A stretch of 64,000 bases of DNA from Variovorax brevis (lineage in GTDB: Bacteria; Pseudomonadota; Gammaproteobacteria; Burkholderiales; Burkholderiaceae_C), in NCBI RefSeq assembly GCF_030317105.1, contig NZ_JASZYG010000004.1, positions 714,701-778,700 on the forward strand, written 5' to 3'. A program made the translations under genes and the position numbers. Under the pieces are notes generated by a model. The model was not told the DNA's origin, made no database searches, and saw nothing but the letters and a program-made list of their open reading frames with translations. This document shows, piece after piece, positions 43,472 through 51,331 of the stretch. How positions within the stretch are numbered: the first letter of the stretch is position 1; every line of letters starts with the position of its first letter.

Positions 43472-45232
43472 TCAGGCCGCGTGAACACGCTGGCGTGGAA
43501 CAGCGAACTGAACGACATCAGCGGCCGCGGGTTGCTTCGCCTGGTTGGCAAGCGCGTTGCCGACGACGTAGCCGAAGGTCAGCGCCGGGCCGAGCGTGAT
43601 GCCGGCCCCGGGATAGTTGCCACCCATGATGCTGGCGGCGTCGTTGCCGACGGCATAGAGACCCTTGACCGGTTGCCGAGCCTGCGTGAGGACCTGGCAA
43701 GAGTCGTCGGTCAGGAGACCGGCGAAGGTGCCGATCTCACCGACAACGATCTTGATTGCGTAGAAGGGACCCTGATGAACGGGCGCCATGCAGGGGTTCG
43801 GCGTCACCAGTGAATCGCCCTGGAAGCGGTTGTAGGCCGTGCTGCCTTTGCCGAACTTCGTGTCGATACCCTTGGCTGCGTCACGATTGAAGGATTCGAC
43901 CTCCTCTTTCAGCGCCACATAGGGCACGCCGATCGTCTTGGCCAGCTCCTGAAGGCTGTTGCCCTTCTTGAGATAACCGCTTTTCAGATGCTTGCCGATG
44001 GGCAACGGGAAAGGAGCCACTGCCCCAAGCCCGTACTCGCGCAGATGCTTGTGGTCGCAAATGAGCCAGCAAGTGACTTCAGGCAAGCCCTTGCAGGCCT
44101 TCACCAGGTCCTGAATGAAATCGTGATACGACAGCGCCTCGTTCGTGAAGCGGCGGCCCTTGGGCGTGACCGCGATCGCGCCCGGCTTGGCACGGTCGAT
44201 GAAGTGAGGCATGACGCCCTCGGAGCCGTCCTTGCGCTTCGTCACCGAGGTCGGGCACCAGGCAGCGGCGTTGGGAATCGTGGGGTCGACCCAGCCGCCC
44301 ACGGATTCACCCAGGCGCAAGCCGTCTCCGGTGTTCAGTGCCGGCGATGGCGTGAAGTGTTCGTGGCCGGTCGGCGCATGGGGGAACAGTTGCTTGCGAC
44401 GCTCCACGTCATAGGGGAAGCCACCGCACGCCAGGACCACGCCACGGCGCACGCGGATTTCGAGGGGCTTGCCGTCCTGCATGACGGTCGCTCCAACGAC
44501 GGCATCACCTTCCACGATGAGCGACTTCACTGTGGAGTTCAGCCGCACCGGCACGTTGAGGTCCATCGCGGCCTTGGCAAGGCGGCCAGCCAGCGCGTTG
44601 CCGTTGGTCAGCGTCATCCCGCGGCCGTAGCGCACGACATCGAGCAGGTGTCCGCCGAAGCGCTTCGCGACGTACCAGAAGGACTCGAATGACTTGAAGG
44701 CACGCAGGAAGTGCCACAGCTCCTTGCCGGAGCCGAGCATCATGCCGAACACGGTCAGCTCTGGCACAGGCGGCGCCAGCTTGTCGATGCGGCTGCCCAG
44801 TTCCCGCCCGTCGAACGGCCGGGTCACCATGGACCGGCCGCCCGGCTGGCCGCCCGGCGCTTCGGCGTGGTAGTCGGGAAACACCGGCGGCATGTCGAAC
44901 TGCACGCAGGTGTTCCCGGTGAAGAAGTCGAAGGCCTTCGGTCCGTTCTCGATGAAGGCGTCGACGCGCGCGGCGTCGAAATGGGTGGTGGCCTCGTGCT
45001 GCAGATAAGCGCGGGCGGCGCCAGGGGCTTCGTCGATGCCCTGCTCTTTAGCGAGCTTGGTGCCGGGGATCCACAGCCAGCCACCTGAGCGTGCGGTGGT
45101 GCCACCGTAGACCGGCGCCTTGTCGACGACCAGCACCTTGAGGCCCTGGTAGGCCGCGGTGACCGCCGCCGACATGCCGGACGCGCCCGTGCCAACCACC
45201 AGAACGTCGTACTCCGTTTCCTGCGTATTCAT
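43472..45232 (-). CDS. FAD-dependent dehydrogenase (3-oxosteroid-dehydrogenase/fumarate-reductase family)
   Basis: A 586-residue flavoprotein. The N-terminal FAD motif is VVGTGASGMSAAV; the FAD pyrophosphate region GGTTARSGGWLWIPG and the C-terminal GLYAVGNDAASIMGGNYPGAGITLGPALTFGY-type block mark the KstD-like group. Members introduce a C=C next to a ketone in steroids or in simpler rings such as 4-oxocyclohexanecarboxylate. It is the first gene of the cluster, divergent from the IclR gene. A steroid role is doubtful because no other steroid gene is here. Confidence 0.88.
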   Translation of the reverse strand: MNTQETEYDVLVVGTGASGMSAAVTAAYQGLKVLVVDKAPVYGGTTARSGGWLWIPGTKLAKEQGIDEAPGAARAYLQHEATTHFDAARVDAFIENGPKAFDFFTGNTCVQFDMPPVFPDYHAEAPGGQPGGRSMVTRPFDGRELGSRIDKLAPPVPELTVFGMMLGSGKELWHFLRAFKSFESFWYVAKRFGGHLLDVVRYGRGMTLTNGNALAGRLAKAAMDLNVPVRLNSTVKSLIVEGDAVVGATVMQDGKPLEIRVRRGVVLACGGFPYDVERRKQLFPHAPTGHEHFTPSPALNTGDGLRLGESVGGWVDPTIPNAAAWCPTSVTKRKDGSEGVMPHFIDRAKPGAIAVTPKGRRFTNEALSYHDFIQDLVKACKGLPEVTCWLICDHKHLREYGLGAVAPFPLPIGKHLKSGYLKKGNSLQELAKTIGVPYVALKEEVESFNRDAAKGIDTKFGKGSTAYNRFQGDSLVTPNPCMAPVHQGPFYAIKIVVGEIGTFAGLLTDDSCQVLTQARQPVKGLYAVGNDAASIMGGNYPGAGITLGPALTFGYVVGNALANQAKQPAAADVVQFAVPRQRVHAA

Positions 45233-45274
45233 TAACCGGTACTCCTTGATATGGGCCGCGGTGTGGACCCGATG

Positions 45275-45295
45275 GCGTTAGTATCTCGCTAACGC
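45275..45295. promoter_or_regulatory. Inverted repeat GCGTTAG-N7-CTAACGC, likely IclR operator
   Basis: Perfect 7-base arms (45275-45281 and 45289-45295) with a 7-base spacer, 43 bases before the FAD-dehydrogenase start on the minus strand and just downstream of its likely promoter. The intergenic region is strongly AT-rich compared with the rest of the window. The adjacent IclR gene is the natural candidate for the binding protein. Confidence 0.55.
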
Positions 45296-45314
45296 ATCTA
45301 TCCTATACTAATGG

Positions 45315-45344
45315 TTTACCCTAGGCTAATGAAGTTGTTAGAAT
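45315..45344 (+). promoter_or_regulatory. Candidate sigma-70 promoter of the IclR gene, with overlapping palindrome
   Basis: TTTACC at 45315-45320 and TAGAAT at 45339-45344 are separated by 18 bases, an acceptable -35/-10 pair for the gene starting at 45365. An 11-base palindrome, TTAGAATCTAA (45338-45348), covers the -10 element and could be an autoregulatory site. Confidence 0.4.
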
Positions 45345-45364
45345 CTAATTGTTAGGAGACACGT

Positions 45365-46186
45365 ATGGCCGAACTTGAAAACGAAGGCAATGAATCGGGT
45401 TCCGAGAAGGAACGCAGGGGTATCCAGTCCATTGAGGCTGGAGGGCAATTGCTGCTTGCGCTGGGGGCCCAAGGTCGCCCCATGCCGCTAAGGGAACTCG
45501 CCAAGGCCGCCGACATGGCGCCGGGGAAAGCCCACCCCTACCTGGTGAGCTTCGCCAAGCTGGGGTTGGTGACGCAGGAGGCTTCGACGGGCTACTACTG
45601 GCTCGGGCCGACCGCCATGCAACTGGGCCTGGTCACGCTCAGGATGCTCAATCCCGTTCGCGAGGCCACGCCCTTCGCGGAAGCGTTGGCAAGGGAGACC
45701 GGTCACAGCGTTGCGCTATCGGTCTGGGGCAATCAAGGTCCGACGATCGTGTATCTCTTCGACGCGATCTACCCGCTGCACACCAACATCCGCACGGGCA
45801 CCGTGATGTCGTTGGCGGGCACAGCTACGGGCCGCCTTTTCGCCGCCTATCTGCCCCCCAAGTTGATCGAGGAATCGCTGCTCGAGGACGAGCGTCGACT
45901 CGGGCCGGACATTGCCACGCCCATCGAGCGCGGCGATTTCCAGGGCATGTTGAATGAGGTCCGCAAACACGGCGTGTCTCGCTCCATCAACAACCCGACA
46001 CCGGGCGTCAGCTCTTTTGCTGCGCCTGTCTTCGACTATTCGGGAAACATCGTCCTGGGCGTCACGCTCATGGGCCGCTCGCGATCTTTCGATACGGACT
46101 GGACGGGCTTGCAGGCAAGGGCAGCAAAAGCATGTGGCGTCGAGGTTTCCAGGCGCTTGGGTCATCAAACGCTTCGCACCGGTTGA
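45365..46186 (+). CDS. IclR-family transcriptional regulator of the large catabolic cluster
   Basis: A 273-residue protein. ATG 45365 follows TTAGGAGA. The winged helix covers ~residues 18-80 (SIEAGGQLLLALGAQGRPM, LRELAKAADMAPGKAHPYL) and the ligand-binding GAF-like domain follows (MLNPVREATPFAEALARETG, SLAGTATGRLFAAYL). It is divergent from the 15-gene cluster and probably controls it through sites at 45275-45348. The effector is presumably the compound imported or a pathway intermediate. Confidence 0.92.
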   Translation: MAELENEGNESGSEKERRGIQSIEAGGQLLLALGAQGRPMPLRELAKAADMAPGKAHPYLVSFAKLGLVTQEASTGYYWLGPTAMQLGLVTLRMLNPVREATPFAEALARETGHSVALSVWGNQGPTIVYLFDAIYPLHTNIRTGTVMSLAGTATGRLFAAYLPPKLIEESLLEDERRLGPDIATPIERGDFQGMLNEVRKHGVSRSINNPTPGVSSFAAPVFDYSGNIVLGVTLMGRSRSFDTDWTGLQARAAKACGVEVSRRLGHQTLRTG

Positions 46187-46697
46187 GGTTCGGCCATTCG
46201 CCAGCGGCGATTCGGATGGGTCTTTGACCTTCCCCAGGTCAGCAAGCCTCTGAAACCGGTCGCCGTCGTCGAGAGCTTTGGACCACCGGGATGGCCGGAG
46301 CCGGTGTCACAGCGTGAGTTTGCCGGGCCGACGGAAAGGACGGCATACGCTGCAAAGGCGCCCTCGCCCCTGAAAGCATCGATAAGCCGGAGTTGCCCTG
46401 TCCAATTCAGGACGTTGCTTCGGCCAAGAGGCCAGCAATCAGCAGTCATGCCCGCGAGGCGCGTCTCGATGCTCGGCAGATGTCGGCAAGCTCGTGTTCC
46501 GTTGCAGACCAGGGTTTGGTTGAATGTGCCGCGCGCATCGTCGCGCACGCTGCATTCCGCCTTGTCGCTCGCGCCTGGCCTCACAAAGTAAAAGACCAGA
46601 AAGGATTGGTGCCGAACGAGTGAGCGCCGAAGGCGCCGGTCTGGCCCGCTCGCATTCGATTGCCAGCGGACGCCCTCGCTCAAACTGTCACTCAGCG
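46187..46697. other. 511-base gap of unknown content
   Basis: No gene here is convincing. A 172-codon frame (46165-46683, minus) is open but lacks a ribosome site, is rich in Arg/Cys/Trp and overlaps the IclR end. The segment around 46300-46460 looks like the short degenerate intergenic sequences that recur in Burkholderiales genomes, but that memory is not a search result. Confidence 0.4.
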
Positions 46698-47657
46698 CTA
46701 TGCGTTGGCGCCAACATCGGACACGCCCAGCGAAAGCGACTTGGCCGTCAGCCTTGCGGCTTCCATGAACAGGCGGGCAACAGGACTCAGCGTCCGGTTC
46801 TTCAGCGTCAGCATGCCAATCGAACGTCGGAGTCCCGGAACGTCAACGTTCAAGGTCTTGATTGGCAAGTGCCGGGCGAGGCGGGATGCTTCGCGCGGGA
46901 GGATTGCGACGTAGTGGCCGCTGGCCAGTAGCTGATGGCACAAGGGCATCGAAAAGGTCGACACCTGTGCGACGGGCGGCACGAGCCCGCGCGCCGCGAA
47001 TGCCTCGTCGACATAGCGGCGCCCCGGACTGTCCGGCGGCGGAAGCACCCAGAGTGCATCTTGTAAATCCTCCAGCCGCAGCTTGCGCCGGCGAGCCCAC
47101 GGGCTCTGGCTGCCCGCCACGATGACGTGCCGGTCCTCGAACAGGGGCTCGGCTTCGATGTCGGGCGGCAGTTCTGCTGGAATTGCGCTCATCGCAAGCT
47201 CGATGTTGCGCTGTGGCAGGTCCACGGCCGTCAGCGAAATCGGGTCCGCGGTCGTCACATGAAACTGCATGCGGGGATGCTGCAGCCCCAATCGCTCGAT
47301 CACCAACGGGACCAGTCCGATCGCGCCGAACTCCGTGCAGCCGATGTGCAGGTGGCCTGACGCCGGATCGCCGAGAAACTCGATCGCCTTCACGCCTTGC
47401 TGCAATTCGTCGAACACTGCGCGGCCGCAATGGATCATTGCGCGACCATAGTCCGTGGGCACAACGCCCTGGCCAGTCCTGTCGAAAAGACGTGCGCCGA
47501 GCGTCGACTCCAACTCGGCGATGGCCTTCGAGATGACAGGCTGGGAGATCGACAGCGCCGTCGCGGCGCGTCCCATCGAGCCTGCCTGCGCCAGCGTCAG
47601 CAGGATGTGAAGGTCCCGCAGCTTGACGCGGCGGCCAATACGGTCGATCCAGTCCAT
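46698..47657 (-). CDS. LysR-family transcriptional regulator
   Basis: A 319-residue protein; I choose ATG 47657 (MDWIDRIGRRVKLRDLHILL), the usual start in this subgroup, with ATG 47672 as alternative. The helix-turn-helix is GSMGRAATALSISQPVISKAI, followed by the effector domain (HLHIGCTEFGAIGLVPLVIE). It is divergent from the Bug receptor at 47771 and likely regulates it, probably in response to the carboxylate the receptor binds. Confidence 0.92.
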   Translation of the reverse strand: MDWIDRIGRRVKLRDLHILLTLAQAGSMGRAATALSISQPVISKAIAELESTLGARLFDRTGQGVVPTDYGRAMIHCGRAVFDELQQGVKAIEFLGDPASGHLHIGCTEFGAIGLVPLVIERLGLQHPRMQFHVTTADPISLTAVDLPQRNIELAMSAIPAELPPDIEAEPLFEDRHVIVAGSQSPWARRRKLRLEDLQDALWVLPPPDSPGRRYVDEAFAARGLVPPVAQVSTFSMPLCHQLLASGHYVAILPREASRLARHLPIKTLNVDVPGLRRSIGMLTLKNRTLSPVARLFMEAARLTAKSLSLGVSDVGANA

Positions 47658-47770
47658 GCGGGCCCCATTCATCAACGGCTATGCCAGCATCGCAAACAAG
47701 AACTGGCTGGCTATCGGTGCGCCCACTATCCTCTGCGCATGGCTTGTCTGCAAGCCGTGGAGTTGTCGCC

Positions 47771-48745
47771 ATGAATCTCAAGCGTCTGAAGCGGTTGGTG
47801 TGCACGGCGCTCCTGTGCGCGATATGCCAAGGCATTGCCGGAGCGGCAAGCTGGCCCGACAAGCCGGTCAAGCTGATCGTGCAAGGCGCTGCCGGAAGCG
47901 GCCCCGACGTGCTGGCCCGCACCGTGGCGTCGCACCTGGAGCAGCGCTGGAAGCAGGCCGTCTTTGTCGTGAACCAGCCGGGTGGCGGCGGGTTGATAGC
48001 GGCGCAAGCGGCAGCCGGTGCCGAACCCGACGGCTATACGCTGTACGTTCCCACCATCACCACCTACGTCATCCTGCCGGAGATGCACGACAAGCTGCCC
48101 TTGGACCTGGAGCGCGATTTCACGCCCATCGGCCTGGTGGCCCAGACACCCATGATGATTGCGGTGGCGCCATCGCTTGGGGTCGCATCGCTGTCGGATC
48201 TGGTGGCGTTGGCGCGCAGCCGTCCGGACGGGCTTTTTTACGCGGCGAACAATCGCGGCTCGCTCCCTCATCTGGCGGCCGAGATGTGGCGCGACAAGGC
48301 CGGTGCGCCAATGACCTTCGTTCCCTATGCGGGCTTCGCCGCCGGCCTTCAGGACTTGTTGGGCGGGCGCGTGTCGATGATCGTCGAAAGCGCTGGCGCC
48401 ATGGCCGCAGCGGTGCAGGCTGGCAGCGTGAAGGCGCTGGCGGTTGCCTCGGCCAACCGGCTGCCAGCCTTTCCCGACGTGCCGACCGTGGCCGAGACCA
48501 TTCCAGGTTTCACTGCGGTCGCGTGGATTGCACTGGTGGCACCGGGCGCCACACCGCCTCAACTGATTCAAAGAATCAGCGACGACCTGAGCGTGGCGTT
48601 GGCCCAACCGGCGCTGCTGCGCAGTTTCGAGACCCTGGGCGCGGTCGCGCGACCCATGTCGCCGGTTCAGGCACAGGCGTTCATCCGTGCCGAGCAGCAG
48701 TCGTGGCAACCGGTGGTGCGCCGCATCGGCCTGAAGACACAGTGA
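47771..48745 (+). CDS. Bug/TctC-family periplasmic substrate-binding protein
   Basis: A 324-residue protein from ATG 47771 with a signal peptide ending AGAA and the Bug opening WPDKPVKLIVQGAAGSGPDVLAR. Domain features include QPGGGGLIAAQAAAGAEPDGYT and FVPYAGFAAGLQDLLGGRV. There is no tctA/tctB nearby. It pairs with a SnoaL-like gene 26 bases downstream and a divergent LysR. The ligand is unknown. Confidence 0.9.
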   Translation: MNLKRLKRLVCTALLCAICQGIAGAASWPDKPVKLIVQGAAGSGPDVLARTVASHLEQRWKQAVFVVNQPGGGGLIAAQAAAGAEPDGYTLYVPTITTYVILPEMHDKLPLDLERDFTPIGLVAQTPMMIAVAPSLGVASLSDLVALARSRPDGLFYAANNRGSLPHLAAEMWRDKAGAPMTFVPYAGFAAGLQDLLGGRVSMIVESAGAMAAAVQAGSVKALAVASANRLPAFPDVPTVAETIPGFTAVAWIALVAPGATPPQLIQRISDDLSVALAQPALLRSFETLGAVARPMSPVQAQAFIRAEQQSWQPVVRRIGLKTQ

Positions 48746-48771
48746 CTACCCGCGCGAGGAGAAGAAGCACC

Positions 48772-49194
48772 ATGGACGCCAACGACGAGCAAGCCATCCG
48801 CGAGTTGGTCAGGCAATGGGAACTGGCGTGGAACGCCGGCGACATGTCGGCGGCGGCAAGACTGTTTTTCGAAGACGCGGATTTCGTGAACGTGCGCGGC
48901 AGCCACTGGCACGGACGTGCGCAAATCGAGGCCGAACACGTCCAGCGCCACCTCCGGCAACTGAAGGGCAGCGTGTTCGCGCCGATGGAAGTCGGCGTGC
49001 AGCACATCAGCGGCGACGCCGCCCTGGCTCACGTTCGATGGCACCTGCACAACGACCATGAGCTGGACGGCACGCCGCGCCAACCGCGGCAAGGCGTGTT
49101 CTCGTGGCTGGTGCTGCGTGAAGCGCCGGGCCGCTGGTGCATCCGCTCCGCGCACAACACGAACATCACTGCAGACAACCAGGCCATGTCATGA
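48772..49194 (+). CDS. SnoaL-like / SgcJ-type NTF2-fold protein
   Basis: A 140-residue protein from ATG 48772 (GAGGAGAAG upstream). It has the NTF2-like pattern of the SgcJ/EcaC group: IRELVRQWELAWNAGDMSAA, ADFVNVRGSHWHGRAQIEAE, ALAHVRWHL and GRWCIRSAHNTNI. Members act as small isomerases, hydrolases or binding proteins; nothing here fixes the reaction. It is in one transcription unit with the Bug receptor. Confidence 0.82.
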   Translation: MDANDEQAIRELVRQWELAWNAGDMSAAARLFFEDADFVNVRGSHWHGRAQIEAEHVQRHLRQLKGSVFAPMEVGVQHISGDAALAHVRWHLHNDHELDGTPRQPRQGVFSWLVLREAPGRWCIRSAHNTNITADNQAMS

Positions 49195-49289
49195 CCACTA
49201 TCAACCGGCGAACATTGGCAAAAGTCTGAGGGATCGCCAATCCTGAAACGAAGCCCGCAGATGATGTCTCCCCGTGCATTTGTGTGATC

Positions 49290-50222
49290 TCATGCTGCGC
49301 TGGCCTTGCCAAGCGTTCGCTGCGCATTTGAAAGACCTTCAAGATGGACTACCAGCAATCGGGCCGCCGGTGACAGCCTCTTCTCGTCCTGGAAGCAGAG
49401 CGCGAACCTTCGCTGTGCCCACTTGTCCGAGAGTGGCAGCACCTTGATTCCGAAACTTCCCGCGACTGGAAGTGCCACTTCGCTCGGTACCACGGCAATG
49501 CCGAGGTTCGCGCGAACACATCGCAGCGACGCATCAAATGTGCTGACCACCGCGCGATAGTTGATGGGCTTGCCGATGATCGCGGCAGCACGTCCCAGCA
49601 TGGTGTGGACCGCTGTCGAAGCGGGCAGTCCGACGTGGTCGAACTCCAGCGTCTGCTCGAAGGCGCAGCGCTTCAAGCGGGCAATTGGATGCTTCGGATG
49701 GGCAATGATGGCCAGGTTGTCGCTTCGGTAGGGGCGCGTCTCGAATCCATCGAGATCGGCGGCGTCCCAACAGACGCCCAGCGGTGCAATGCCCTCCCAC
49801 AGTCCTCGAACAAGATCGCGGCTCTGGGCTTCTTCGATGTCGATACGGATGTCGCGATGCGCCGGCTGCTGCAAGAAGTCGGCGATGTCGTCCGGCAGGA
49901 ATTCGGCAATGGACGATACCGTGGCGAGCACCCTCACTTGTCCCTTGATGCCGGTGCCATAGGCGGCCATGTCGCGCGCCACGCGGTCCGCGCTGGCCAG
50001 CATGGCGCGTGCGTGTTCGAGCAGGATCTCTCCCGCCGGGGTGGGAACGACGCCGCGGCGATGCCGCTCGATGAGCTTGTTGCCGACCGTCTCCTCGAGG
50101 AGCAGAAGGCGCTTGCTGATCGCCGACGCCACGATGTTGTGGAGCTCGGCTACGCGCGCAATGTTGCGTAGCTCGCAGACGCTCACGTACATCCGCAAGG
50201 TGGTCAGGTCGAGGTCGCGCAT
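49290..50222 (-). CDS. LysR-family transcriptional regulator
   Basis: A 310-residue protein with the helix-turn-helix NIARVAELHNIVASAISKRL near the N-terminus and an effector domain beginning GQVRVLATVSSIAEFLPDD. It is divergent from the operon starting at 50360; a 21-base perfect inverted repeat (50255-50275) lies between the two, 33 bases from its own start. It is the likely activator of the HMG-CoA-lyase-like operon. Confidence 0.92.
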   Translation of the reverse strand: MRDLDLTTLRMYVSVCELRNIARVAELHNIVASAISKRLLLLEETVGNKLIERHRRGVVPTPAGEILLEHARAMLASADRVARDMAAYGTGIKGQVRVLATVSSIAEFLPDDIADFLQQPAHRDIRIDIEEAQSRDLVRGLWEGIAPLGVCWDAADLDGFETRPYRSDNLAIIAHPKHPIARLKRCAFEQTLEFDHVGLPASTAVHTMLGRAAAIIGKPINYRAVVSTFDASLRCVRANLGIAVVPSEVALPVAGSFGIKVLPLSDKWAQRRFALCFQDEKRLSPAARLLVVHLEGLSNAQRTLGKASAA

Positions 50223-50254
50223 GGAGGTCTCCGCAGGGATTTAGCCGTTCCCGT

Positions 50255-50275
50255 TTGGAACGTTGAGCGTTCCAA
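50255..50275. promoter_or_regulatory. Likely LysR operator: TTGGAACG-N5-CGTTCCAA
   Basis: Perfect 8-base arms with a 5-base spacer between the divergent LysR gene and the HMG-CoA-lyase-like gene. Size, symmetry and place fit the recognition site of a LysR regulator (a T-N11-A core is contained). Confidence 0.65.
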
Positions 50276-50359
50276 TTTACCGCTTTTGAAAACGGATGGG
50301 AATCTCTACAGTCAATGTCCATGGCGTCGCACACCGCGGCGACCAACAGGAGACAACCC

Positions 50360-51310
50360 ATGACCCCTTCGAGCGCCCACTTGCCGCGCACCGCCGTGAT
50401 CCGCGAAGTCGGCTTGCGTGATGGCCTGCAGAGCATTGCCACCATCCTGCCGACCGAGCAAAAACGCGAATGGATCCGCGCCGCCCATGCCGCCGGCCAG
50501 CGCGAAATCGAAGTGGGCTCCTTCGTGCCGGCGCGGCTCCTGCCGCAACTGGCGGATACGGCGGAACTGGTCGCCTTTGCCAAGACCCTGCCCGAACTCT
50601 TCGTCTCGGTGCTGGTGCCCAACCTGCGCGGCGCGCAAAGCGCGATCGACGCTGGCGCAGACCTGATGATCGTGCCGCTATCGGCCAGCCACACCCACAG
50701 TCTGGCCAACCTGCGCAAGACCCCCGACGACGTGGTGGCCGAAGTCGCCAGGATCCGCGCTGCACGCGATGCCGAAGGCTCGAAGACGCTCATCGAGGGT
50801 GGCGTCGGCACCGCCTTCGGTTGCACGCTGCAAGGCCATGTCGAAAAGAGCGAAGTGCTGCGCCTGATGCAAGCGTTGCTCGACGCCGGCGCCGATCGCG
50901 TCAGCATGGCGGACACCGTCGGCTACGCCGATCCGGGCATGGTGCGCGACCTGTTCGAAGAGGCCATCCGGATCGCCGGCGATCGCTTCTGGTGCGGCCA
51001 CTTCCACGACACGCGCGGCCTCGGCCTGGCCAACGTCTACGCGGCGCTGGAAGTCGGCGTGAACCGCTTCGACGCCTGCCTGGCCGGCATCGGCGGCTGC
51101 CCGCACGCCCCGGGCGCAAGCGGCAACGTGTCGACCGAAGACCTGGCCTACATGCTCGGCAGCATGGGCATCGCGACCGGCGTCGACATCGCGCAACTGT
51201 TGGCCTTGCGAAAGCAAGTCGCCGAGTGGCTGCAGGGCGAAACGCTGCACGGCTCGCTCTGGCAAGCCGGCCTGCCCAAGACCTTCGGCCAATCCCTCGC
51301 CACCGCCTGA
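50360..51310 (+). CDS. Hydroxymethylglutaryl-CoA lyase family protein
   Basis: A 316-residue TIM-barrel enzyme from ATG 50360 (AGGAG upstream). The family marks are REVGLRDGLQ near the N-terminus, metal-site HFHDTRGLGLANVY, and the active-site loop GIGGCPHAPGASGNVSTED with the catalytic Cys. It splits a 3-hydroxy-3-methylglutaryl-CoA-like thioester. With the CaiB/BaiF gene 21 bases downstream, the pair may activate and cleave a branched hydroxy-diacid (for example citramalate- or HMG-type); the actual substrate is not shown. Confidence 0.9.
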   Translation: MTPSSAHLPRTAVIREVGLRDGLQSIATILPTEQKREWIRAAHAAGQREIEVGSFVPARLLPQLADTAELVAFAKTLPELFVSVLVPNLRGAQSAIDAGADLMIVPLSASHTHSLANLRKTPDDVVAEVARIRAARDAEGSKTLIEGGVGTAFGCTLQGHVEKSEVLRLMQALLDAGADRVSMADTVGYADPGMVRDLFEEAIRIAGDRFWCGHFHDTRGLGLANVYAALEVGVNRFDACLAGIGGCPHAPGASGNVSTEDLAYMLGSMGIATGVDIAQLLALRKQVAEWLQGETLHGSLWQAGLPKTFGQSLATA

Positions 51311-51331
51311 AATCGAACAGAGACAAGCTTC

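Noticed and set aside
43472..45232. Steroid degradation role for the FAD dehydrogenase
   Set aside because: No other steroid gene (KshAB, Hsa, Mce) is in the window; ring ketone dehydrogenation of a smaller compound fits the context better.
46165..46683. 172-codon minus-strand ORF after the IclR gene
   Set aside because: No ribosome site, overlaps the IclR 3' end, odd composition. Kept only as an unexplained stretch, not as a gene.
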